From: Mytilus edulis
Taxonomy: Eukaryota > Mollusca > Bivalvia > Mytilida > Mytilidae
NCBI RefSeq assembly: GCF_963676685.1
Contig: NC_092344.1
Location: 45,468,830 to 45,532,829 of the forward strand
Length of the DNA stretch: 64,000 nt
Reading direction: 5' to 3'
In this document: one piece after another, positions 43,725 to 55,570 of the stretch
Position numbering within the stretch: position 1 is the stretch's first letter
Layout of the letters: each line of letters opens with the position of its first letter
Position numbers and translations under genes: made by a program
Notes under the pieces: generated by a model
The model's input: only the letters and a program-made list of their open reading frames with translations
Told to the model about the DNA's origin: nothing
The model's database searches: none

Positions 43725-45843
43725 CGGCCTCTGCCACACCCACCACGACCCCTTCCTCTGCCTCTGGTCCTCATCAGAACGGTCTGGTTTGAAACACACT
43801 AAAAGATAAATCAAATACCGGTAAGAGGAAAATTGGATTTAAAACGGACAATGTGCAACGTAGAATATTTCAAAAGAGCAATTATTATAAAAGGGAAAGC
43901 ATTGACAATGTTCTAACCAAAGCTTTAAATGTTTTTTCATGATTCATGTATCCACTCAACAAAAATCTTATCTGAAAGAAAAAACAATAAAATCTTTCTT
44001 TTGAGTACAAAAAATCTAAATTTTTAGACCATAAAATGGGAACAAAATAATTTAATTACAATGACAGATGTATTAATAATTATAAAGTGTACCTCTATTA
44101 ATGTCTCCAGATTTGTTTTAGTTACTCTGCTCCCTCTTTGCATCTCTGTCCTTTCTAAATTTTATTGAATAATGATGCCGTTTCATGATAAGTGATCACA
44201 GCGTAGTGACACGTAATACTGCGTGCAATAAACTTGCTAAATCGTAGGAAATCGTGCAAAAGCGTACTTGAACCGATTTAGAAACGTACTAAACCCTAGT
44301 AATACGTAGTGAAACGTAGTAAACGTAGTTTATACGTACTGAAGCGTATTAAAACCTAGTAGAACGTACCCCTTGTAGTTATAAAAAACCTAGCAAATCG
44401 TAACAAAACGAAACAATACGTAGAAGAACGTATCAAAACGTGGCGTAAACCTAGTTAAACGTACGGACCGTTAAAAATGACAAAAAAATGCCATGAAACG
44501 TAGCATTTCTACACGTACTAAAACCTAGCTGTCGAAACGTGACAGTGTGACTGAGGCTATAAGGAAATAGCTATTAAATATTTCACCATATATATATATA
44601 TATATATATATATACAACTCGTCTAAACATCAACCCAACAATGTTAGATCTGTAAATTTGCTTTCGCAAATTTTTGGTTCTTCCCTCGCCGGGATTCGAA
44701 CCCATGCTACTGTGATATCGTGACACCAAATCGCCTGCACTGCAGCCGTCCCGCTAGACCACACGACCACCTGGCCCAGACGTACTTATGTATATATATA
44801 TATATAAGCTCACTACCGTCTATATACTACTAACGAAGTCTGTTTAATGTTCACATGTTTAATCATATAAAAGTACATGTATATATGATATATTTAAAAG
44901 GTTCACAGCCCAGGTTCACAGTTATAAATTCCAATACAAAACGTTACTTAGTTCCAACTCTATAAAACAACATGTTACTTCATTATAATCTATATCGCAA
45001 CTTAATTGTTACTTCAAGCTACTACACCAATATAAGTGACCAATGCAAAAAGTTTCTTACAAAATCGTGCTATGAACCGCTGTCCTTAATTAGATTAAAC
45101 CTTGCTTTGATAAACGTCCAAATGTTATTGCATTTCTACTGTGCAACTCGTGTACCGTATAAACTGTCCCATTTAATAATCAAGATGAAAGATCATTCAA
45201 CAGATTAAGTATAATTGACCATCAAATCTTTGATGTAGTTGACCACGCCACATCTATGTTAAATTTGTGAAGTGTATAATATTCACTTGCATATATATGT
45301 ATATAATATGTAGTTTCCATTTCTCGTTTCAGCATTTTTCAAACATTGGCTATACCTTTCATGTAACTATTTATGTGTTGCTTATGAATTTAATTGTAAC
45401 ACTTCTTAGTGACTGGATAGGTTAAACCAATGCCTTTCTAGAAAACTATGACACCAATGAACAACACCAGACTTTTTGCTGTTCCTGCTAATAATGTATG
45501 CATGGCTTCACTAGAAAAAGCATCAATTCTTTGGCTTTCCTGGTTGAAGGATTTGTTTTTACAACTCCAGTGTATACACAATTGTTACCATACTATATAG
45601 TTGGTTGATCGTTATGGAATAGCCGTTTTACAGATGATATCGGATATGTTTCTTACGTCGTAACTACAATCCCCTTCCCTTTTTATGAATGTGACTTACC
45701 GAATAAAGCTAGTTACCGGGTTTGTAAAAACTTGAGCAACCCGACGGTGCCACTGTTGGACATGTGGAGCAGTATCTGCTTACCCTTCTGGAGCACCTGA
45801 GATCATCCCCAGTTTTTTGGTTAGGGTTCGTGTTGCTCAGACT
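43725..45843. repeat. 2.1-kb tandem duplication, unit 2
   Basis: The junction with unit 1 is at GCTCAGACTCTCGGCCTCTG, where the R2 repeat of unit 1 breaks off into companion-gene exon 1. Unit 2 runs on into the intact rest of R2 (45844-45965). It carries a second right terminal repeat of the Harbinger element (about 44535-44558). Confidence 0.9.
44587..44779 (-). mobile_element. tRNA-derived SINE, duplicated copy
   Basis: Same A-box, B-box and tail as 42466-42658, copied with the tandem duplication and not an independent insertion. Confidence 0.75.
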
Positions 45844-45965
45844 TTCTTTGTTTTCTATGCTGTTTCTTGTGTACTTTAATTGTATATTTCATGCCATGGT
45901 GTTGTCAGATTATTTTCGATTTATGAGTTTGACTGTTCCTCTGGTATCTTTTGCCCCTCTTGAAG
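45730..45965 (+). repeat. R2 repeat, complete
   Basis: GAGCAACCCGACGGTGCCAC, GCACCTGAGATCATCCCC, CCATGGTGTTGTCAGATTAT and CCTCTGGTATCTTTTGCCCC. The frame at 45764-45994 is a read-through. Confidence 0.8.
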
Positions 45966-46809
45966 TCTATAACTTAGAGAATGATGAAAAATGATAGTTT
46001 TGCAATTTAAAATATGAATACAATATAAGGCTGGTTAGAATGTGAACCATTCAGCTTGCTAAATATCTAATAAGTGCTACCAAATATGCAGACATTTAAG
46101 ACTGGAGGCAAACCATACACAATTACACAAGCTTTCTGAACACCAGCTTGGTTTGACAATACTAGAATGTATGTAAAACTGCAATTCAATAAAACATAGA
46201 TTGGTATACAAGCAATTAAAGCTTGTATGTATCCATGTAAGAAAAATAAGTTTTCACCGTACACCAGTGTTGTATGCAAGAATACCGTGAACTGAAAATG
46301 TCAAATGTGCAAACTTTTATGTTCCAATGTGTATAGGATTATATGTTGGTATGCCGACAATCAAACCCATGAATTCCATTGTTTTACAAGAGTTTATTGA
46401 AAAGCAGTATACAGGAATAAACCCCTGAGTGATGCAGTTAAGAATTAAGAGCTTTCTTTCAAATTCAAATGAAGTTGAAGGCTATACATAAGTAATTCCT
46501 TACATCCATGTAATTCGACCTTTGATGGACATGCATTTCTTTCACAATCATACTCATCTCCTTTTTTTTTTAAGTGAGGTATGCAAACATAAGTAAATAA
46601 GAAATGCTACTACTCAGTGAATGCTTAGCATTCAGGCATACAGACTTGCCAATACAAACATGAAGCCAGAATAAAATTTTAGAATCCATGCAGGCATACA
46701 AGTACCTAGCAGAAAAAAAGCCAAAATAAATAACAATTTAGGTCTACATATCCCAGGTTCGTATACAGGCATACATAACTTAACTATGCCAAAATAATTA
46801 TATTGAAGG

Positions 46810-47622
46810 TTCTAAATACACCAGATGTGTATGCAGGAATACAGAACTGACAAATACTTATATACGCAGAAAGTGAGAGTTTAACATACACCAGGTCGGT
46901 ATGCTAGCATACAGACCTGACAAATACTAGTATATGCATAGAGTGAGAGTTTAAAATACACCAGGTCGGTATGCTAGGATACAGACCTGACAAATACTAG
47001 GATGTACATAGAGTGAGAGTTGGGCATTAACCAGGTCGGTATGCTAGCATACAGACCTGACAAATACTAGTATATGCATAGAGTGAGAGTTTATCATTAA
47101 CCAGGTCGGTATGCTAGCATACAGACCTGACAAATACTAGTATATGCATAGAGTGGGAGTTGAGCATTAACCAGGTCGGTATGCTAGCATACAGACCTGA
47201 TAGTATATGCATAGAGTGAGAATTTAGCATTAACCAGGTCGGTATGCTAGCATACAGACCTGACAAATACTAGTATATGCATAGAGTGAGAGTTTAGCAT
47301 TAACCTAGTCGGTATGCTAGCATACAGACCTGACAAATACTAGTATATGCATAGAGTTGGAGTTGAGCATTAACCAGGTCGGTATGCTAGCATACAGACC
47401 TGATAGTATATGCATATAGTGAGAATTTAGCATTAACCAGGTCGGTATGCTAGCATACAGACCTGACAAATACTAGTATATGCATAGAGTGAGAGTTTAG
47501 CATTAACCAGGTCGGTATGCTGGCATACAGACCTGACAAATTCTAGTATACACATAGAGTGAGGTTTTGGCATACACCAGGTTGGTATGCAGGCATACAG
47601 ACCTGACAAATACAAGTAAGAG
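46810..47622. repeat. minisatellite of palindrome-bearing 70- and 63-bp units
   Basis: CCAGGTCGGTATGCTAGCAT and its variants recur at 46891, 46961, 47031, 47101, 47171, 47234, 47304, 47374, 47437, 47507 and 47577 (spacing 70,70,70,70,63,70,70,63,70,70). Each unit holds the perfect palindrome GTATGCTAGCATAC inside outer arms CAGGTC/GACCTG. The 63-bp units lack CAAATAC. Degenerate units reach back to about 46640. The minus-strand frame at 47433-47714 is this repeat read through. Confidence 0.92.
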
Positions 47623-48267
47623 AAAAAAAGACTTAGTTTAGCATACTTTTCATTGAAACATCTGAAATAAAGATGGGTAAATGCTATGTTATGTATATAT
47701 TTAAAAAATGACATAAAAGTATAACAAAAATGCAGAATGAGTATCCTTTTAAGGTTTATTTACTTGAACTATTTCCTTGGTGTTAAAATAGTTCATTCTC
47801 GCATCCTATAAAAAAGGTTTATGATAAAATAATGAAATTTTGGATTCGCATCTACAAAGAAAGATCACAAATCTTGCCAAAAGATGACAAACAAATATTA
47901 TCAATGCTATACAGTGACTTTTTAACGCAAAATATATCAATCATCCCAAATGGTGTAGCCTTTTCACACAAAAATGAGTTAAGTGGCATATGAGAATTTC
48001 TAATTTTAGATGAGAACGTGTTTTCTCCATGTTATTGTTGTTTGTTTTTGCTTTTTAATTTTACAATGTTTGTGATGATCTTACAGTGCACAATATTGTC
48101 TATATGTTTGTCCTAAAAAATGTGTTTCTATTTCACAAGTTAGAAATTTTTAAATTGTTTCATATATTGCATAACGGATTGTTTAATAATTTGGAAATGT
48201 CCATTACTAATTCGGTATAACGTAAACTGATATTAATTATCATCGAATTTAATAGGAGTTAGACTAC
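47623..48267. other. intergenic, no gene seen
   Basis: AT-rich; no repeat or coding signal recognised. Confidence 0.4.
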
Positions 48268-48365
48268 AAGTGTCACATGTGGAGCAGGATATGCAAGATT
48301 AAACCGAGGACATGACATATCATCCACATATTTTTATGGGGTTCCGTGTTGCTCAATAATTTATT
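48268..48365 (+). repeat. R2 repeat fragment
   Basis: GTGTCACATGTGGAGCAGGAT then GGGGTTCCGTGTTGCTCAAT; diverged and shortened. Confidence 0.55.
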
Positions 48366-49932
48366 TTTGTGTTGTTATTTGTAGACTATTGTTAATCTTT
48401 ATTTATTTTCCAATTTTCGTTTTTGTAATGATTTTTTTTATCGCTCATTGATATCTGAGATGTGACTCACCCTTTAGTATCTTACTGTCTTTTGCGTATT
48501 ACATCCTCCTTGTTTGGAATACCTCATGCATAAATATGTGATCAAGTAAGCAAAACATAATTAAAAATTTAATGTTATAGTATAGTGTTATTAATTGGCT
48601 TTTTCTGTATTGGCCCCGTTATGGTAAGTAAGGCGTATGAAAATTGAAACCGAAAGTCATGGACCAATACGCCATTTTTCATATTGGCTCTGTCCGAAAA
48701 GCAATATTAACTCTTGATTTATATCGACATGGCAACGTCATCAATATTACAGATGCTGATTTAGCCGTGCTATGGCTTATTTGCTCATATCATTAAATAA
48801 CACGTTGTACCAATCATTGGTTATAATTTTGATTAGGCTAAACATGCAGCACTATAGCGTATGAAAGTATATAAACAAAGCATTTAGCCGAGAAAGTGAC
48901 AGAATATATATGATCGTAACTGAGTCGAATCCAAGGTTAACAATGCTTCTTCGAGGGGTAGCAACCTCCTTTTTCACTATCTCAGCTATTTTTTATTAAA
49001 TTTATTGTACTGAATGTTTTGTCATTGGTGTCTTTTCAATATCAATTTAAAGTAACAAACTATGACCTCATGTACATGACAGCTGATCAATCATTAGAAA
49101 TGTAACACACATAGTCCATGAAACAGACCTGAGACAAGAAAAAAAGAAGTGTATAATTTCCTTTTAAATTACTGATATTGACCCAATTTAGTGTCTTTAA
49201 AATCATCGACTCTTGCTTGGTCTGATCAAGAGAATAACATTAAAAACAAGTTTATCCGGGATATTGTAGATTGTCTCCCTCATATTAACCTGGCACATCA
49301 AAGTAAAGTATAATAACAAAACAATGACTCAGAGTCAGAATAGTATGTCCGGGTACAGTGGCAAGTCTCCTTGCAAACAGTTTATACCTATTCTAATTGA
49401 ACGTGAACAAATACGGATCGGAAAATGCCTGTACCAAGTCAGGTATATGACAGTTGTTTTTGTTTGTTCCGTTGATTGGTAGCGTTTGATTTTATCAGTT
49501 TTTATGGACTTCCTCTTTTTACGTTTGTCTTAGATTTCTGTATCTGTGTTATTTATTTTTCGGCCTATCGATTTAGTACAATTTACAGGGGACAAACTTA
49601 TTTCTTATGGTATTATTTAATATTTAAACCGGGCCTATATCGCCTATGCGTGTCTGTTAGATGTTTAAAAACCAAAAAATTATGAACATCTAATGTTATG
49701 TTAAACTTTGAATCCGGAATAAAAAAAAGTAGTAAATTTTACCGTACAATATATAATAAATTTATGTGCGGTATGCGTATGAATTTTCGGATCTATTTTA
49801 GTCTATTGTTTAACAATGAAATAAACAAGTTATGCGAATTAGTAAGGACTGGTATTTAATAGATTAAAAACGGGTTTTTAAGTTTATCGAAGGCTGGGCG
49901 TTGACCACTCGACTTGCAGACAATTTTTCAAG
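48366..49932. other. intergenic, no gene seen
   Basis: AT-rich. A short R5-like scrap (CCTGTACCAAGTCAGGTATATG) lies near 49430. The 69-codon frame at 49476 overlaps it. Confidence 0.4.
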
Positions 49933-50514
49933 ATGTCCGATTCAGAACTAGACCTCGACGATAGAGAATTAACCAAGTCTCCTGACAAGTCAATTGAAGC
50001 CTTACGTTCTGCTGCTGTGCCAACGAAGAGAAGAGGTAATTCAGAGTAAGATAAGGCACCTGAAGTTTCAAATGCAGATTTATTTTCTTTAATGACAACT
50101 TATTTCAATAATAAACTTTCCGGCATAGAGAAGAATTTCTCAGATACTACAGAGACATTAGTTAAGAGAGCAAAGAAGGCAGAGAATACCTTTAAATTTT
50201 AGGGGAATCAAATACAATTTGAGCTTTACTCTGATATTCAAGACAGAATCAGCACGGCAATTGGTTACATTGAGAAGAATCGACCTAAAAAGGCACTCCG
50301 AGTTTTAAAAAATTCGTCTGTTCAGCTCAAGAAGAGAAATAAATTAATCAGAATTTTGGATAAGTCCGAGGGCGGTTGGAGAACGGTGAATGAATACCTT
50401 TCAGATGAAGATTTGCTAGACTGTAAATTTACGTTTTCTTACATTGTCTACACCTTCAAGGTTAAAAAAACATATTTCTACTATAATTCCTCAAAGGTGT
50501 TTTTAACTTTGTAG
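49933..50514 (+). pseudogene. gag-like retroelement ORF with two in-frame stops
   Basis: ATG 49933, one continuous frame to TAG 50512-50514, broken only by TAA after RRGNSE (about 50047) and TAG after ENTFKF (about 50200). The text is acidic at first (MSDSELDLDDRELTKSPDKS), then LFSLMTTYFNNKLSGIEKNF, a coil with VKRAKKAENTFKF, GNQIQFELYSDIQDRI, VQLKKRNKLIRILDKSEGGW and VNEYLSDEDLLD. This pattern resembles the first ORF (gag-like) of DIRS-type elements of invertebrates, from memory. No reverse transcriptase or recombinase follows; an R4 repeat does. Confidence 0.55.
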
Positions 50515-50875
50515 TCTTATGTTATGCGTTTACTTTTTTACATTGGCTAGAGGCCAGGTATAGGGGGAGGGTTGAAATCTCACAATCATGTTTAACCCCG
50601 CCGCATTTTTGCGCCTGTCCAAAGTCAGAACCTATGGCCTTTGTTAGTCTTGTATTATTTTAATTTTAGTTTCTTGTGTACAATTTGGAAATTAGTATGG
50701 CGTTCATTATCACTGAACTAGTATATATTTGTTTAGGGGCCAGCTGAAGGACGCCTCCGGATGCGGGAATTTCTCGCTACATTGAAGACCTGTTGGTGGC
50801 CTTCTGCTGTTTTTTTTTTCTATGGTCGGGTTGTTGTCTCTTTGGCACATTCCCCATTTCCATTCTCAATTTTAT
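50515..50875 (+). repeat. R4 repeat
   Basis: GGGGGAGGGTTGAAATCTCA, GTTTAACCCCGCCGCATTTT, GGGGCCAGCTGAAGGACGC, CTCGCTACATTGAAGACC and CCCCATTTCCATTCTCAATT. Confidence 0.8.
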
Positions 50876-51196
50876 TATGAAAAGATCAATCATTAAGTAT
50901 ATATATATATAAAAAAAAGCTGCCAAATAAAACATTCGATTTCAAAATTTGTTGCATCATGTGAGTATAAAGTCAATAAATACTATCATTCTTATCAATT
51001 ATACAAGTTTTTACAAATTCTACAGAGTGCATGGATAGGATTGAGAATTTGATACTTATTTCATGGTAAAACCCTCAGTAATATTTGAGTTTTCAGTTTG
51101 TAGATTAACCCTTTAGCCTTTACCATTTTTCAGTGGGTGGGTTCCACCCCACGAGAAAATATTCCACCTCCTACCCGACCCCCACTCATGTCATCC

Positions 51197-52829
51197 AAGG
51201 CCGTAACTACCCTTGAGGCAAGTGAGGCAATTGCCTCACTAAAATTTCGACACTGATTATTTTTTTTATACTTTTTTTTTAAAATATAATAGACATTTGT
51301 TGTTCTGTCTCAACCTTAATTTCTATAACTTGTCATCATAATGACATTCCTTTTAAACTATTCCTCCTGGATATAACTCAGCATCTCAACGGGTGAAGTT
51401 TGTCGATTACATTAACCTAGTAACGATAATCATCATGGATCTCTAGTTAAAAACAGGCTCTTGAAGAAAAAGGAAAAGCGACACTGAAGGTAAAGAAGGA
51501 ATAATTCTAGTAACTGACTAGTTTTTTTTTTGTGAACAGAGTCTGAGTATTGCATATAACTTCATTAGAACACTCCAAAAACGATAAGTAGACTGACAAA
51601 TCAAGTACTGCATGGTCTTCGGAATGGGGCAGTCCTGTCTGCATATTCATTTCTCCGTTTCACCAACTTTTGACAAATCAAGTACTGGGCATCGCAAAGG
51701 AGGCAGTGCTGTCTGCGTATTCATTTCACGAACTTTAATATATCTCTTACCGATTAGTAAAATATAAATAATATGAAGCATACATGGATTAGTTTTTATC
51801 CATGTTTCTTTAACCTTAAAAGTTGAAAGAATACCCGGTATCCCATATTCCAATTTGATTTTATTGAGGAATGGTAGAACCTTTAACACAGGATTTTGTC
51901 TTTACTTATTCCGGACTACGGAATTTCGTTTCTTTATATTCGGGGTTTCGGCCGGTATCGGATACCCCCAGCCCCTAACCCCTAAATTTATAGATTCTGG
52001 AACTAAAATACCACCAACTATTTCCAGAAATAATTTGAAATTACGGACCTACATGTAAACGCCATAAACTCCATTCCAATTCCCCTGTACCCATATCATA
52101 TATACTTACTCTATAGAAAGAATCATATACATGTATCTTATTTCATTCTATCCCTAGTTTGTCTACTCTTTGTCAGCATAAAAGCGAGTTTAATATTTGT
52201 AACTGCGATTGTATGATGGTGCTTACAGGAAAGCTTAATTCCCTTTTGCAAACAAAACTGTTACTACCGATGCTGCTACCGAATTGCTGATGTAGAAGGA
52301 ATTGGAAGAAGACATTGATCATTGTGTTGATTATAATGTGCAACTTTAGAAACACAGACTGCCCTGAAACGACTGAAAACTTTTAAAAGAGCCTGCATGA
52401 GTTGCGAGAGATTGTGCGGTCTTGCCATGCTCCATGTTCATCGCGATAAGGATATCAGCAGACCAAATTATGATTCTGAAACGATTTGACTGAACCGGTC
52501 ATAGAAAAATTTGACAAACTCTACTGAATCGATGTTTGTTCTATGTTCTGGCAGCAGACTCAAATCAGTGATATTTGACCTATTTGGATGATTATCTTCC
52601 ATATAAATTTAAATAAAGTTGTTAAAAATTTGGTGTTAGTAAAAGTTTTAAAATATGAAAAATTTATATAAAAAGTGTCCAAATTCAAAACATTATCAAA
52701 CTGTCTAAAAATGCCTAGAATGCAGGATTTTGCACCATTCATTTCATACCCTCGAAAAAAAAATTTCACCTCGCTTCGCTCGGCTCAATTATTTTGCCTC
52801 ACTAAAATATGATGCCTAGTTACGGCCTT
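51197..52829 (+). mobile_element. hAT-like DNA transposon remnant with TIRs and TSD
   Basis: Perfect 13-bp ends AAGGCCGTAACTA / TAGTTACGGCCTT, flanked by GTCATCC on both sides (51190-51196 and 52830-52836; 8 bp TGTCATCC if the last T is counted as target). Both ends carry GCCTCACTAAAAT, in different orientation context. The inside keeps a short 3' piece of a transposase (52364-52489). The rest is degraded. An 8-bp target fits the hAT superfamily. Confidence 0.8.
52364..52489 (+). pseudogene. hAT transposase C-terminal fragment
   Basis: Reads LKRLKTFKRACMSCERLCG then LAMLHVHRDKDISRPN, ending at TGA 52487-52489. The RLxGLAMLHxHR pattern is the conserved C-terminal dimerisation end of hAT transposases (ZMYM/TTF-type relatives). 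Upstream coding sequence is lost. Confidence 0.65.
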
Positions 52830-52836
52830 GTCATCC

Positions 52837-53577
52837 GCCCCAAATTCCAATATAAAGTTTAATAGATGAGCATCAGTTACAGCATCAAGAGTCTGCTAAT
52901 TCGCATATAATTTGCATATGATTGCAAATTTTCGAAAATGCCTAATTTTCCAGAAATCTCTTGGGGCGAACGAGTTAAGACATCATACATATCAAGCAGA
53001 TGAAGTTTTTCAATAAATTCATAATTGTAATTAATCCCGAAATCCCACAATTATACCTTATGAATTAGAGTACCCATAGCACCCTTATATGCAAACTTCC
53101 GTGTGTTGAAAAAAAAACATCTAATTTGACTGTCTATCAATATGCTAGTGAACATTTACAATATACATAAATTATAAATTTTGTTTAATTTTCTTTTCAT
53201 GGTAATGTTATTGTTTATCTGTCCTTTGAAGTTTTGAAGTAAAAGTAATCATTTGATTTCTTTTTAAATTAAGTTATTGTGAGTTTAAAATAAAGTTACC
53301 TATTTTTTAACCACTGAACTTTTTTTACCCAAGAATAGTAAAAATAAACATACATTGTAAGTCTAGTCTTAGAATCATGATTTGTTTTATTAGTTGTTAG
53401 TGGCTTTGAACTAGCAGTCAGATTACTGCGAGTACTCTCAGATGTGTTCCTAGTGTCTTTTTTTGTCGGGATATACAAGTAACCGGCCACGTCCACTTGT
53501 ATTTTTGTCCATCTGATTAGTTAAGCATTTTTCAACTGATTTTTATAGTTCGTTCTTATGTTGTACTGTTATACCAC
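52837..53577. other. intergenic, no gene seen
   Basis: AT-rich; no recognised repeat. Confidence 0.4.
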
Positions 53578-53907
53578 TGTCCCAGGTTAGGGGGAGGGTT
53601 GGGATCCCGCTAACATGTTTAACCCCGCCACATTATTTAAGTATGTGCCTGTCCCAAGTCAGGAGCCTGTAATTCAGTGGTTGTCGTTTGTTTATGTGTT
53701 TCATATTTTTTTTCGTTCATTTTTTATATAAATAAGGCCGTTAGTTTTCTCGTTTGAATTGTTTGACATTGTCTTATCGGGGCCTTATATAGCTGACTAT
53801 GCGGTATTGGATTTGCTCATTGTTGAAGGCCGTACGGTGACTTATAGTTGTTAATGTCTGTGCCATTTTGTTCTCTTGTGGACAGTTGTCTCATTTGCAA
53901 TCATATA
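53578..53907 (+). repeat. R3 repeat, lacking its normal tail
   Basis: GGGTTGGGATCCCGCTAACA through TATAGCTGACTATGCGGTAT to TTGCAATCATA, then it switches directly into LINE coding sequence where other copies have CCACATCTTC. Confidence 0.8.
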
Positions 53908-54069
53908 CAGGAGTGTGCTCCTTACGCAGAAACTGCTCCAACAAAGTTATGAGGAGGACAGATTAAAATTGACACTTCTCCGTAAATTTTATGGACACCA
54001 TCACGAATTGGTGGATCTATACGATGTGTCTTTGACGAAACTAGCTAAGGACATTTTTACCACATGGTA
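53908..54069 (+). pseudogene. C-terminal end of a reverse-transcriptase ORF (LINE fragment)
   Basis: RSVLLTQKLLQQSYEEDRLK then TLLRKFYGHHHELVDLYDVSL, ending TAG at 54067-54069. I recognise this as the conserved tail of reverse-transcriptase ORFs common in mussels and other invertebrates; the call is from memory. 5'-truncated, followed by LINE 3' sequence. Confidence 0.5.
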
Positions 54070-55570
54070 GATTGTTGTTTGTCATTATGTCGTCTAATCT
54101 TTTAATTACCAAACGTGACTTATTCCCGATTTTGACTGTTTTGCTGAGTGTGAATTCGCATTACTATAAGACGTGTTACGGTACTTGTCTATCCATAATT
54201 CATGTATTTAGTTTAAATGTTTAATGTTATATTTGTAATTCTAATCGGATTTTGTCAAATGTGTTGCATTTTTTTTTTATTATAAATGTGTTATGGTAAA
54301 GAAAATTAATCACCGCATTCATTTATTAGATTTGATTTTGTTCAACGTAATCAGTACGATATATTACGTTTGAAGTTAGATTCAAAACAAACCGGACATA
54401 GCTTTATAATATAGTTAATTGCTACCTTAAGCTTAGTTTGCTATTAATAAGTATTGAAATGTGCATTGTTATTAAATGCAATATCAGTATTTAGTTCTAA
54501 TATAATCTTAAATCAATCATAATTCTATCTTATTCAGTCAAATGTGACGTCATTTTCATTTGTTGATGATCTGTTTTACAAATTCAAATGACGTAATTTT
54601 TTTGTCATTTTTTACAATTTCAAATATGACGTCTATTGGCGTTGAGGTTTAAACTTATTCGGATGTGTCTACATTTTGTGTTGCAAATGTCGGGGTATGT
54701 AATGTATTTCAGTTGTTTCCTGTAATTAGTTAATACTTCAGTTTTATCATGTACATCTTTTGTATAGTAATTTTATAAATTTACTGTTTGCAAAAGTATA
54801 AATTATTCTAAATAATAGGGATGTTCTGGCAACTAACAGAAAACCCTGGCCGTTTTTGGCACAACTTTTTTGATCTTTTGGTCCTCGATGCTGTTCGACT
54901 TAGTGCTTGTTTCGGCTTTCAAACTTTTGTATCTGGGCGTCGCTAGTAGATCTTTTTTGGACAAAATGTACTTCTGGCGTATTAAAATTTTGAACTTGTT
55001 GCCTTTTGTTGGTTGTTGTTTGTGTGTTTCTTTGAAAATTGTGTTCTCCAATTTATTTATATTGTAGTCCTATGGTGTTGAGTTGTCATTTTAATGTTAT
55101 ATTTCACATGGCTATAAAAGAGGGAGGTTTGGCATGCCACAAAACCAGGTTCAACCCTCCATTTTTTCCTTTAAAAATGTCCCGTACCAAGTCAGGAATA
55201 TGGCCATTGTTATATTATAGTTCGTGTCTGTGTGTGTAACATTTTAACGTTGCGTCGTTTGTTTTCTCTTATTTTTTAGTGTAAATTCACATTGCGATAA
55301 GACGTGTCACATTTCTTGTCTATCCCAAATTCATGTATTTGGTTTTGATGTTATATTTGTTATTCTCGTGGGATTTTGTCTGATGCTTGGTCCGTTTCTG
55401 TGTGTGTTACATTGTAGTGTTGTGTCGTTGTTCTCCTCTTATATTTAATGCGTTTCCCTTAGTTTTAGCTTGTTACCCCGATTTTGTTTTTTGTCCATAA
55501 ATTTATGAGTTTGAACAGCGGTATACTACTGTTGCCGTTATATGTACCACATCTTCTTTTTTTATATAAA
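54070..55570 (+). repeat. LINE 3'-region sequence, with a diverged R1-like part
   Basis: Blocks 54145-54260 and 55279-55395 are direct repeats of each other (ATAAGACGTGT..AC..TTGTCTATCC, ATTCATGTATTT). 54848-55005 is an R1 relative in reverse (TTGGTCCTCGATGCTGTTCG, TTCTGGCGTATTAAAATTTT). The end is AACAGCGGTATACTACTGTT then the tail CCACATCTTCTTTTTTTATA (55547-55566). Short frames here are not genes. Confidence 0.55.

Noticed and set aside
47433-47714. 93-codon minus frame with internal repeats (SLYAYTSICQ type)
   Set aside because: It is the minisatellite read through; the 63-bp units keep frame by length only.
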